Origin: Paracyclopina nana
Taxonomy: Eukaryota; Arthropoda; Copepoda; Cyclopoida; Cyclopettidae
Direction: 5' to 3'
DNA: 64,000 bases
NCBI GenBank assembly: GCA_019096065.1
Contig: JAGUCH010000002.1
Location: forward strand, 11,234,501-11,298,500
The notes beneath the pieces are model-generated. The model was not told where the DNA came from and did no database searches. It saw only the letters and a program-made list of their open reading frames with translations. A program made the position numbers and the translations under genes. Below, piece by piece: positions 11,401 through 20,400 of this stretch (positions are counted from its first letter, which is position 1; the number at the start of each line of letters is the position of its first letter).

Positions 11401-14400
11401 CAACAGTTTTGCTGGAAGCATCACTGGGCTCACCAGACCTAGAATGTCAAAGAGACGGGGAGTGTATCTGACCATGAGTCTTAGAGTTATAGGTTTGTTT
11501 TCAAACGATTCATATGAGGGCTTTTGGAATACTATTGCATCTTCCTGTTGGTTGATCCACATTCCCAGTGCCTTAGTGTCCTCGAGGTCAGTAGTGACTT
11601 GATATTTTGTGGCTTTCCACTCCTCTGGAATATTCGACATGGCCTCAGGGATTGAACACGTCCACTTTCGCAAGGGAAGGCCAGCATCATCCATAATTTT
11701 GATGAGGTCAGTCGAGACCTGCTGGAACTCAGCCTCATCCTCAACTGAGGCTATCAAGTCATCTACGTAAAGAGATTTTTTAATGAGGTCATAAGCTTTT
11801 GGCATGGTGTCTTTATATTTTTCAGCGTGCATTTGCAGGCAGTATATTGCCATGCAAGGAGCGGAAGTAGTTCCAAATGGCACAGAGATGAACTCGTATG
11901 CCTGGTCCTCCCAGGTGAACCTGTGGTACTTACGGTCCTCAGGTTTGAGTTTGAATCGCAAATACATTTTGCTGATATCAGCAGTAAAACAAACCGGATT
12001 TTCCCTTGCCATCAAGATGATGTCCAGACATTCTGTTTGTAATTTTGGTCCAGGCAGCAGTGCGTCATTGAGTGATTTTCCGTCTCGCGACTTCCTTGAG
12101 CCATCAAACACTATTCTTATCGGCATACTCGGCTTATCAAGGCGTTTGACTAGCAGCCAGGCTAAGAATCGTCCGATGAGGAGGTCATCCTGTGGACCTA
12201 GAATCCTTATAAATCCTAGGTTGAGCCATTCTATCAACTCATCACACGCTTTTCGATAGGCTTTTTCACTAGTGTTCTTAAGCCTTTTCACAACGTTATT
12301 AGTGTCTGATTTGATTTCAAAATAGTTTGATTTGAAGTTTGGCTCACCAGGACGCCATAGCGCAGGGACGACATACTCTCCAGAAGGAAGTTGCTCCGTC
12401 TGAGCCAGCAATTCAATCGCCCTTTGTTCATTAACACTCAATGGCTTATTAAAGTCTTTCAAAGAGTAGTCCTCCAGGGCATAGAGGGCTTTTAGGGCTT
12501 CGTAGGGAGGAGCATTGCTGCAACATGGACTGCCCGTTGTGACCGAGGACACAGTGAGTACCTGTTGACGATGTTCAGAATATGACACGATGTGCCCCAG
12601 CCGAGTGATCTGGTGAACTGGGTCTCCAGGATCAGATCCAGTAGTGGACTTGAGGCAGCAAAGCAAGTTAAAGTTGTCCTGCCCAACTAGGATTTCTGGG
12701 GGACCTGGGGCAAACTGTGGGAAGTCAATCTCCTTTAGATATGCGAACTTTTCCTGGAGTATTTTGATGGGAGGTAGTTTCATATTGGGCTGTAGAGCCG
12801 GCAAAGTGTTGACTTGCATTTGATAGACCTCCTTCGGATAATTTGGTATTTCTGCAACTGGAGACAAATTTAATAAAACAGATCGTGATTGGAATTTTGC
12901 ACCTGCTCCCACAAATTGTAGATTTTGAATCTCATTGCTGCCTTCCAGTCCAAGCTCATCTGCCAATCTTTCCGTGATGATTGTAATTTCACTTCCAGTG
13001 TCCAGGAGGGCGTTCACTTTGACTCCTTCACCTGGTGCTAACGGATTCGCTGCTATGACTGGTACAATGGGAAAGATTACTTTCTGATTAGGGGGCAAAA
13101 TCAATTTAGGTGCTTTTCGTTTCTTTACTAAGTGAAGAGGTTTTTTCGAGCTAATTTCATGACCTTCAGACGTGGTAGTGGATGCAATGAGAGAAGCCAC
13201 CAAAGCTATACGTTGATTTACAGATCTTTGGTGGCGTTTGATAAGTTTTTTATCTGCGGTGTCGGTTCGCTTTTCACCTCTGGAATTGATGGTTTGGCCG
13301 AGTGGCTGGTAGTAGTACCTTGTTTGTTGCCATTGCTTACCAAGGTTGCCACATGTTTTATCAGGTTGACCAACTCTTTTTGTTGCGATAAGAACTGTTC
13401 ATTTTGTTGTGCCAGTTGTTTTGCTAGGGCTTCAGACTGGCTTTGAGTCGACTCTACTTTGACCGAGCTCACCTGTCCTGCCTTGGACACTTGAAAGTTC
13501 TCATGAGCCTGATGCAGATAAGTGTTGTGCTCTACACTGCCACATTTGCCACACTCCATTTTCGACTCGCATTCCGTCCTTTTGTGCATGCCTCTCAAAC
13601 ACCTGTAACACGCATTGGCCTTTCTGCAAAAATAAAAGCGTTTTTTGTCGTCCATGCCTCTGAAGACTGGGCACGACGGCAATTGATGGTCCTGCTTGCA
13701 AGCAGGGCAGGAGAGGAACGTCCTCATTTCATTTTGTGAAATACTCAAAACAATGACCTCACCCATGTCGTCCTCAGTGTCCACATACTCAGGCTCTACA
13801 GCCGGAAGTTCCTGGATGGACAAGACTGATTTGCCAGTATAGGTGGCAGTGCCTCGTGCAAAAGTGGTTCCTCGGTTGTCGAACTTTTTCTGTGGATACG
13901 TGGTATGTGACTGAGCTGAGGTGTTACCTGATGAAGTAGCGTTCCTGCTTGTAGAAGCCGTTTTTGCCAATGTTTCAATGCTGGCGTGAAAGTGCTGCTG
14001 CACATTGATTTGAGCCCATTCATTGAATGTGTCAAGGTTGAACGAGAACATCTTCTTTCCAGTGAGAAATGTCCTGACGTGTTCCTTCGTGGCTTCAGTA
14101 AATCTGATATTTTGCATCACAGTCGCTGCATATGCCTTTTGCTCATTTTCTGTCAGCCGTCCTTGAGTGCTTGCCCTCAGGTGTGACATAAAGGATCTAA
14201 TGTGGTTTCTTACCACTTGGATAGTTTCCTTTTTCATCATGTCGATCGGTGGCATGCCTTGGAGCTTAGTGTTGGCATACAGAAGAAGCCGGTCAGTGTT
14301 GCCATACTCCTCGTCTAAGGCCTTCAGAGCTTGCTTATAACCTTCTTCGTTTCTGTCCACAAATCTGACGTGTTCGTAGGCTGGACCATCTTTGGTAGCA

Positions 14401-17180
14401 TGCCTCAGTCTCATCAGTTTCTCTTTGGTTTCCATTTGTTTGTCCTTATGGACCAGGATTTTGAAGTCCTCTCGAAAGTCGAAGTACTCCATTTCATCAT
14501 AGCCGGTAAACACAGGATTCTTGATGCTTTCAAATTTAATGGCTTTTGGTTTTTGAAAAGAATTGGTACTACTACCACCGTTGGAGCTGAGGTACGGCGA
14601 GGTCGAGTCTCTGGAGTTTCTCCCCCCGTTGGACTCCTCATCAGATGAGTCCGACCAAAACTTCTTGTTGGGGTCTTTTGGTGGCTTGTTTGGTGGTGGA
14701 CCTTTTTTCTTTGGTTGACCATCATCGTCACTGTTGTCTGAAGACGACGGATCTCCTTTGTCTGGAACCGAACCTCTTCCATTGCCAGTGGGAGCAACCA
14801 CATAAGCTCTGAGCTCTTCATCGTACACGAGTTTCTTGTTGTCAATAGTGTACTTGATTTTGTTGTCTTCACTTGGCGAGTAAAGGTCTTCCATTTTTGG
14901 AGAAAAGGAGACAGGTCGACGATCTTTCTGTTCAAAAGTTTTCTTGCGCATGATTTGTTTCAGATGGGATTGCACCGTGTTTTCCTGTGAGATAATAAGA
15001 TCTAATGCTGTTCTAGCTTTTCTGAGTACCTTGTTATAATTGAGGTCGTGTGTGTCCAAGTCTTTGGCAGCTCGAGGATCTACATCCAACAGGTCATTCC
15101 ATTCCGATTGATAGACCGCCAGGGCTCCTTCCAGGGCAGTGATGCACGCACTAACTTGAGTGGATGGTTCACTATTTTCCATTGCCACTTTTAACCTGGC
15201 TACTCGCTCGTGAAGTTTTTCTTTGGTTTCTCTGACAGCCTTTTCCTGTGGAGTAACCGTTCGTTTGGTAGTAGTACCTGAATCCTTGCACTGTAGCGAT
15301 GTGCTTGTGGTTGCAGCCTGGTTTGTCCCCTCCACGACAGTAGTGTCATCCGGGTTGACGGAATCACCATTGCTTGGCCTTGCATTGTTGTTTTGATGAA
15401 GTGAGGCTTTTGTCGCCTTTGCTAGGTCTCGAGCAAAGCTGGACTGATAGTGCTCATCTTCAGATTCCGGATTGGTGAAGTCCAAGCCTTTCACGAGCTC
15501 AGCGACCTCTTCTTCAGCTGCGTCTTCCTCCTCGAGCTTCTGGATTAAATTGGCCAGTTTGTTGAACTCTTTGTCTAGAGCGACATCTGCGTTGGACTTT
15601 TGTTCCTCTAAAGTGGAAGAGATTGATTGATTAGCAGCTCTGTGTTGCTCAATATAATTAGTGAATGAGTCCTGAATAGCTTGAATGCACTCCTGCACTT
15701 CCTTCACCAGCTTTTTCGCAAGCTTGATGTCGTTCTTGTGAGCTCTCGTTAGTGCTCTAACTTTTTTGCACAACGCATCAGCCTTTTTGAGTTCACTTGC
15801 CAGTTGTTGTCTCGATTCGGTTGCAAGCTTTTGTTTTTGTTGGCGCAGCAGCCTTTTCTGCTTTGTGGCATTGGGAGTTGTATTGTCGCCCCCTGTGACT
15901 GTGACATTACTGTCTGAAGTGCCAGTGTTGGTGGAGCCTGATCCCGACGAGTTCTGATTGGCACTGCTGCCCGAGGTTTGAGGTTGCTCTGTGTTACCAT
16001 CCATGTTGAGGCTTCCGTTGAATACCTCGTCCTGCAATGCAGACACCTGAAGAATTCCTTGGGATGCCCCCTCGTTCCCGGGTTGGGATTCTACGTCTGC
16101 AATGGCTAGGTACTGTTGAAAATTCCTGCCAACTACCGAGCTCACTGCTGGACTCGATTCACGCCTGACTGGAGTCTGAAACGACAAAGAAAACGATGAT
16201 TGTGTCAAATCCCAATCAAGCGCTTTTCTCGTTGCCACTGCCAAATTCGGAGTTTGTTGTGAAACAGGAGTGGTCAGCTGCTTCTCAATTCGTCGAAATG
16301 GCGTCAATTTTGAATCTACGATTCCTGGAGGCAAGCCCAAGATCCTGCCACTTCTCCTCGGTGGTAATTTGACATTACTGTCACCATCAGGGCTTTTGCT
16401 GCTTCGAGGCCTATTTTCCTGCATTGACCTCTCCAACAGTGTCGTCCCCTTTAGCCAGTTAGCTCACCATTTTGCTTTACTCATTTGCATGGCTCTGAAT
16501 CTTCGTGATTCGAGCCCCGAAAGTTGGGCGCCAGAACATGTCACACGAGACTAAAATGTAAAGAGTATAAACTGTGTCCTTCTTACTTGCAGGTAAGAAG
16601 CAGCGATGCTTGAAGATCCGGAATGAGGCCTGCTCCTGAGGATCAAGAGAAGCGACCTGTTGAACTAAAATATACTTGTCCTTGTATGTTGAAAGAGAAA
16701 TATATGAAGTCCCTGATACATAAAAGAGATGATGCTCTCGTGATGGCGGTAAAAGTACTGGCTTTATTGAGTAATGGATAAACATATACTGAGAAATGAT
16801 AAAATGGGGTCCAGAACCAGCTGGGGACGAGGTGCTTGCTCCACAAACGACGGTGCCGGTGCCGGCGCCGGTCTACGCACCTCTTGCTGGGGATTACTGA
16901 CAGCCACTAGAAAGTCCTGGTATGATTCTATGGAAATTTACAAGGAAAGGCCTCCATGCATACCGTCATCGCAGTCCCATCCGCAGTGGCCGTTTTTTTG
17001 ACAGCACGTGGGAAACGGGGGGATATGGTCGCAATCCGCGGGCTCGCCATCCGAGGCCGGATTACCAGGGCCGCATTTTCCGTCCTCCCTGAACCTCGCG
17101 GCCTCTGCGGCATGGCCCACGAGGTGGTAGCAGCAGCAGGCGAAAAAGAAAACGGCAGCGGGTAGCAAGTGGCGGCCCAT
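8402..17180 (-). CDS. Secreted multi-domain hevein-like chitin-binding protein, interrupted by a BEL/Pao element
   Basis: Hevein (chitin-binding type 1) modules bind chitin outside the cell, which suggests a cuticle, gut-lining or defence role. Exon 1 (16964-17180) encodes a signal peptide (MGRHLLPAAVFFFACCC...) and a six-Cys half-module KCG...CCQKNGHCGWDC. The left piece of exon 2 is about 16844-16883, and its right piece is 9286-8917 with two full modules. The exon 8857-8660 has one more and the last exon, 8601-8402, another. Each full module follows RCGP...ECDP...CC...GFCG...HC.C..C.(D/N)YR with eight Cys. The 3' introns (59 and 58 nt) have phase-1 junctions. The exon 1/2 junction is ambiguous, with donor at 16963 or 16928. 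No stop interrupts the modules. The retrotransposon splits exon 2 in a Pro-Ala linker, so this allele should not yield the full protein. Confidence 0.8.
9232..13203 (-). CDS. pol: pol polyprotein (PR-RT-RH-IN) of the BEL/Pao element, C-terminus lost
   Basis: This frame has no ATG at its start and overlaps gag in the -1 frame. It carries an aspartic protease (LLDTGS near residue 70), a reverse transcriptase with YVDD near 480, an RNase H motif (FTDAS near 666), and an integrase with an HHCC zinc site near 1005-1045. Catalytic acidic residues follow in SIDFAGPF and RSDQGAN. All catalytic residues that can be checked are present. The last 18 or so codons (below about 9287) come from the hevein-like exon read in a different frame, so the integrase tail is replaced by unrelated sequence. 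Confidence 0.92.
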   Translation of the reverse strand: MVASLIASTTTSEGHEISSKKPLHLVKKRKAPKLILPPNQKVIFPIVPVIAANPLAPGEGVKVNALLDTGSEITIITERLADELGLEGSNEIQNLQFVGAGAKFQSRSVLLNLSPVAEIPNYPKEVYQMQVNTLPALQPNMKLPPIKILQEKFAYLKEIDFPQFAPGPPEILVGQDNFNLLCCLKSTTGSDPGDPVHQITRLGHIVSYSEHRQQVLTVSSVTTGSPCCSNAPPYEALKALYALEDYSLKDFNKPLSVNEQRAIELLAQTEQLPSGEYVVPALWRPGEPNFKSNYFEIKSDTNNVVKRLKNTSEKAYRKACDELIEWLNLGFIRILGPQDDLLIGRFLAWLLVKRLDKPSMPIRIVFDGSRKSRDGKSLNDALLPGPKLQTECLDIILMARENPVCFTADISKMYLRFKLKPEDRKYHRFTWEDQAYEFISVPFGTTSAPCMAIYCLQMHAEKYKDTMPKAYDLIKKSLYVDDLIASVEDEAEFQQVSTDLIKIMDDAGLPLRKWTCSIPEAMSNIPEEWKATKYQVTTDLEDTKALGMWINQQEDAIVFQKPSYESFENKPITLRLMVRYTPRLFDILGLVSPVMLPAKLLIQSTCALRSTFSLSWDSDLLDIDTDDSKLIVKRWKEFVADLDDITKIKIPRAVRRGPTIARILHVFTDASDAAYAACAYMVCKYADHSVASTIVMARFKLCPLNETRSIPEKELLGAVLGARMAVHLVGLYSHIKGVYLWTDSRVVVQWLAKPARTYKMFVGRRVSEIFELTHMFPWRHVKGSLNPSDKATRGIKAEDLSNDKLWLNGPDFVLLPENEYPNEPLQLTYDDIAHAKLAEKKSLVNAVFVRGGDNEVPKHLIPTAQQKAIWKTWKKAQLPIDVDRYKFKDLLIKYAFLLRWRRIACKRLKLTVTGVIPGPTEISRAECIIMGVLQQQEFHEELTFLHKNSKWPKVSQLAALNTFIGSHGELRMRGRTYRGEPTWIGRNRIVVPSRLAVQVCNQVHEDMGHGYGVVTMTSKLQERYYVRRAASIFHQICRTCWRCVVAQAKIAQQVMAPLPDNFLISASEMYPFRRISIDFAGPFKIKFNRGNMKVWIFLALCHDSKAIHVEVVLDMTATALKNALDRMTARTGVPQFIRSDQGANLKKVRSEILHNPRHEELVVKLQSLDWKAVRDSAMQIGIQDWRLAPPYGPNCNGLAESSIKNWKKAMYKVAGEALLTFDEFRTLAKRAESIVNGRPIGVLDGHIITPNHFLMRGPGGELLPAIAPEDIDTLPRRYATVERCLHSLWEYWIRGWTLRVQRHRRLKVTGVTGVMGGVGLKTR
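9286..9299. repeat. 14-bp direct repeat at the retrotransposon 3' junction
   Basis: The plus-strand sequence CAAACGACGGTGCC occurs here and again at 16844-16857, flanking the element. Read on the minus strand in the hevein-gene frame, both copies encode APSF, which places the insertion inside a linker of exon 2. Confidence 0.8.
13218..16436 (-). CDS. gag: gag polyprotein of the BEL/Pao element
   Basis: A 1072-residue open frame encodes the structural protein of the virus-like particle. The N-terminal part is long, Ser/Thr-rich and charged with likely coiled-coil stretches. The middle contains the retrotransposon capsid-type segment. Residues about 910-970 carry Cys/His clusters (CPAC..., CYRCLRGMHKRTEC, CGKCGSVEHNTYLH) typical of BEL/Pao nucleocapsid. 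The stop is TAA at 13218-13220. The downstream pol frame is in the -1 frame and stays open back across this stop, so pol is probably reached by a -1 ribosomal shift near the end of gag. Confidence 0.9.
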   Translation of the reverse strand: MERSMQENRPRSSKSPDGDSNVKLPPRRSGRILGLPPGIVDSKLTPFRRIEKQLTTPVSQQTPNLAVATRKALDWDLTQSSFSLSFQTPVRRESSPAVSSVVGRNFQQYLAIADVESQPGNEGASQGILQVSALQDEVFNGSLNMDGNTEQPQTSGSSANQNSSGSGSTNTGTSDSNVTVTGGDNTTPNATKQKRLLRQQKQKLATESRQQLASELKKADALCKKVRALTRAHKNDIKLAKKLVKEVQECIQAIQDSFTNYIEQHRAANQSISSTLEEQKSNADVALDKEFNKLANLIQKLEEEDAAEEEVAELVKGLDFTNPESEDEHYQSSFARDLAKATKASLHQNNNARPSNGDSVNPDDTTVVEGTNQAATTSTSLQCKDSGTTTKRTVTPQEKAVRETKEKLHERVARLKVAMENSEPSTQVSACITALEGALAVYQSEWNDLLDVDPRAAKDLDTHDLNYNKVLRKARTALDLIISQENTVQSHLKQIMRKKTFEQKDRRPVSFSPKMEDLYSPSEDNKIKYTIDNKKLVYDEELRAYVVAPTGNGRGSVPDKGDPSSSDNSDDDGQPKKKGPPPNKPPKDPNKKFWSDSSDEESNGGRNSRDSTSPYLSSNGGSSTNSFQKPKAIKFESIKNPVFTGYDEMEYFDFREDFKILVHKDKQMETKEKLMRLRHATKDGPAYEHVRFVDRNEEGYKQALKALDEEYGNTDRLLLYANTKLQGMPPIDMMKKETIQVVRNHIRSFMSHLRASTQGRLTENEQKAYAATVMQNIRFTEATKEHVRTFLTGKKMFSFNLDTFNEWAQINVQQHFHASIETLAKTASTSRNATSSGNTSAQSHTTYPQKKFDNRGTTFARGTATYTGKSVLSIQELPAVEPEYVDTEDDMGEVIVLSISQNEMRTFLSCPACKQDHQLPSCPVFRGMDDKKRFYFCRKANACYRCLRGMHKRTECESKMECGKCGSVEHNTYLHQAHENFQVSKAGQVSSVKVESTQSQSEALAKQLAQQNEQFLSQQKELVNLIKHVATLVSNGNKQGTTTSHSAKPSIPEVKSEPTPQIKNLSNATKDL
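16521..16533 (-). other. Primer-binding site, tRNA-Lys type
   Basis: On the minus strand the sequence begins TGGCGCCCAAC, complementary to the 3' end of animal tRNA-Lys(CUU), which ends GTTGGGCG-CCA. Further bases (GGGGCTCGAA) at 16510-16519 again match the T-arm of the same tRNA after a short gap. It lies directly downstream of the LTR, as needed for priming minus-strand DNA synthesis. Confidence 0.75.
16539..16845 (-). repeat. 5' LTR of the BEL/Pao element (about 307 bp)
   Basis: The segment starts TGTGGAGC and ends GTGTGACA on the minus strand, the expected TGT...ACA termini. It contains a CAATAAAG polyadenylation signal and ends five bases before a tRNA-type primer-binding site. No second copy exists in the window, so the boundaries come from termini and primer-site position, not from LTR-LTR alignment. 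Confidence 0.75.
16844..16857. repeat. 14-bp direct repeat at the retrotransposon 5' junction
   Basis: Identical to 9286-9299. Two of its bases overlap the TG of the putative LTR start. Upstream on the minus strand is a (CCGGCA)-like run coding PAPAPAP, the rest of the hevein-gene linker. Confidence 0.8.
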
Positions 17181-17442
17181 TCTACGCCGACTGCTGGTAT
17201 TTGGTAGAAACTTTGGCAGGTGCCTACGGTGCCAATGCGCCTTACGCGAGCAGGGCCGACGACGTGACGGCGAAGGTCGAGACATCCTACACGCGCATAT
17301 CACCTGTTCTCCCCCCCACACACGTAGTACAAAAAGTCGTCAAGGCTACCCAAGAAAAAGCGTAGGAGGTTGACTCATTTTAAAGCACTCGATACACCAT
17401 ATGGTTGTACTCCCCACTTTCAAGAATGAGCCTCCTTTTGAA

Positions 17443-20400
17443 ATGAGGCCGCTACTTGCCTTAGTCACGTTGACAGGCCTCCTCGGCCTGGCCAAGGGCC
17501 AAACCTACTCAGTTGTGGCACCGTCTGTAGTGAGGCCCAATTCGGACTATCTCGTGGCAGTGGCAGTGTTTGGCATTGCCGAAGACGAGGCTCAAGATGT
17601 GGAGCTACGCATAGCGGGCAATTCGATTGAAATCAAGCAGGACACGAGAGTAAGAGCTGGGCAATCCGAAATTGTGCGGCTCAGGATTGGAGACTTGGGC
17701 GAAGGCTCCTACAGCCTCACAGCTCGTGGCAAGTCGCCCATGACCTTTGATCAAACCCAAAGGCTGAGCTACGTGCACAAAGGCTACTCGGTCTTCATCC
17801 AGACTGACAAGGCGATCTACAGGCCGGAAAACACGGTCAAGTTCAGGGCAGTTGTCGTAACTCCACAGCTCAAGCCAAGCGTCGTCGGCTCAATTGACGT
17901 GGCGATCACGGATGGAGGCGGCAACATTGTCCGGCGATGGGAAAGAGTCTTCACCACCAAGGGTGTGTTTGCAGCTGAACTATTTCTGGCAGAAGCACCT
18001 GTCTTGGGAGATTGGAACATCACGGTGGACGTGAGTGGCCAACTGTTTTCAAAGTCATTCCAAGTGGCCGAGTATGTCCTGCCCAAGTTTCAAGTGGACG
18101 TCCAATTGCCGCCCTATGGAGTTCTTGACGCTTCCACCACAAAAGCTGTGGTGAAGGCTTCATATGCATATGGAGGTCCAGTTGTTGGGGAAGCAACCAT
18201 ATCTGTTTTCCCCTTGTACAAGTCGAGCACATTGCAGCCTTTCAACTCTGACCCCGTGAGTGTTCAATTTGTTTTTTAAAAGCTCCGCGCGTTGAAGTCA
18301 CCACTTTTCTACTGCATACGTTATAGGTACGCAGAGTAGTGGAAATACAGGGCGCTGTGGAGGTGCCATTTGAAAATCTAGCGGCCCAACTTGGACTGGA
18401 GGAGGATTTCGCTCGGGAAGTAGTTTTCGATGTGAAAGTGAAAGAAACCTCCACTGGGAGAATTCAGAATGCCACCAAGATTTACAGCATGTTTCGCCAT
18501 CCCTACAAGTTGCAATTGATCAAAACTTCTGAAGCCTTTCGTCCAGGCATGCCATACATTGCCTACCTCAAAGTTGCGCACCAGGATGACTCACCAGTCC
18601 AAGACGATCTGAATTTAGTGTCCGTCAAGTGGGGATTCAGTGCTGACGTTGCCACCTACAATTCTACGGAATTTGCCATTCCTGCTGATGGCATCATCGA
18701 AATGGAATTCGTCCCTCCGGATCGGGGAATCGTGGACATTTTAGGCATTGAAGCCACCTATAAAAGCCTAACGCGTTGGTTTTCCACAATTCCAGCTGCT
18801 AAATCAAGGAGTGGAAACTACATTCAAGGTGTCTTGAGGACTGCCAACCCAGCAGTAGGCAAAAACATTCGGATTGGAGTCAAGTCCACTCAGCCTTTGC
18901 CGAGCCTTAGCTACGCAATTTTTGGCAGGGGAAAGCTCGTATTTGCAGAAACCATCAAAACGGAAGAGAATTCCACGTATAATGAAATCAACTTCAGAGC
19001 AAGCGCAGATTCTGCTCCACGTTGCAGAGTTATGCTCTATACCACTCTCAATAAGGAGATGATTGCCGACTCCCTTGAGTTTGAGGTAGAAGGAACGCTC
19101 ACCAACTATGTGGAGATTTTCGCCAGCAATTCGCGCATTCTACCCGGAAAAGATGTCACTGTGAATGTGAAGACCCAGCCTAACTCCTTCGTAGGAATCA
19201 TGGCAGTTGAAAGAAGTGTGACTGCATTTACTCCTGGCCATGATATCACCATGTCAGAAATCGTCAACGAACTCCGCAGTTACGACTCAGCCATAGACCC
19301 GGACTTTTACACTTGGTTCAGAGTGATAAGGCCAATCAAAGGCTCACTGTATTGGCACACTGGAAGCTCGGGGCCTCAAAACGTGTTCAGCGACTCGGGC
19401 ACAGTGCTGCTGACCAATGCCAATGTTCAAGCTGGCAGGAGAACAGGTTCCAATGTTCGTGTCGCACATCAAGGTGATGACAGGCCTTTGGGAAGACCTC
19501 TGCCGAATCCAGATGACAACATCATCACTCCCGATCAGGGACCAGGATTGCTCTACGAGACCGCGACAAGGCCGCCACTCGCGGGGCCTTATGCATTTTC
19601 AAAGCTACCTAAGCCAGTGGACAACTTTCCAAAAGTAAGTCATATATCCTCTGGATATCCAGCCCAACATTTCAATATTTTTCCTTATAGATATACTTGA
19701 ACCAGGATCTGCCAACCACGTGGCTCTTCATCAACACCACGACAGATCTGGATGGCAAATCATCCATACCAGTCAAAGCGCCTGAGCTGGCCAACTCCTC
19801 GTGGACCATAACTGGATTCTCCCTTGACGAGCTATTTGGCATGGGCATCACTCAGCAAGAAGGTCGGCTAGAAATCTTCCAGCCATTTTACGTGCGAGTT
19901 GATGTGCCCTACTTGGTGCGCAGGGGCGAATCTGTGGCCATTCAAATGGTTGTTTACAACTACAGATCCAAGGAGATCAGTGCTGACGTTACTCTCGAGA
20001 ACACTGAAGACTCTGCATTCCTATTTGGCAACAAGAACATCAACGAGATAGATTCAGGATCTCCAGCTGATATTGAGCTCTACCAGACGAAGCAGGTCCA
20101 AGTCAAGCCTGGCAGAGGGACTCTCCTCCAATTCATCATCACACCTATGAAAATAGGCCTTCTGGACCTCAAAATCACTGCCAAGAGTGCAGATGGCCAA
20201 GACATACAAATCAAAACCCTGCGTGTTGATGCCGAGGGTGACGTTTTGTCGGTGAACATGCCCATCTTCTTGGACATGCGGTCAAAGACCTCGATCGAAC
20301 GCAACGTGACCATAGCTCTACCAAAGCATGCTGTGCCAGATTCGCAGCGGATTTTCATCGCAGCAGCAGCAGATCCCTTGGGACCTTCGATGAACAACCT

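Larger units (their letters stand above)
9287..16845 (-). mobile_element. BEL/Pao LTR retrotransposon lacking its 3' LTR
   Basis: The order on the minus strand is 5' LTR, primer-binding site, gag, protease, reverse transcriptase, RNase H, integrase. Both long reading frames are open, which suggests a recent insertion. The 3' end stops inside the C-terminal region of the integrase (DUF5641-like) and runs straight into hevein-module coding sequence; no polypurine tract or second LTR is present. A 14-bp direct repeat lies at both junctions. Classification rests on the element order, the Pao-type gag with Cys/His motifs and the YVDD polymerase motif. Confidence 0.92.
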
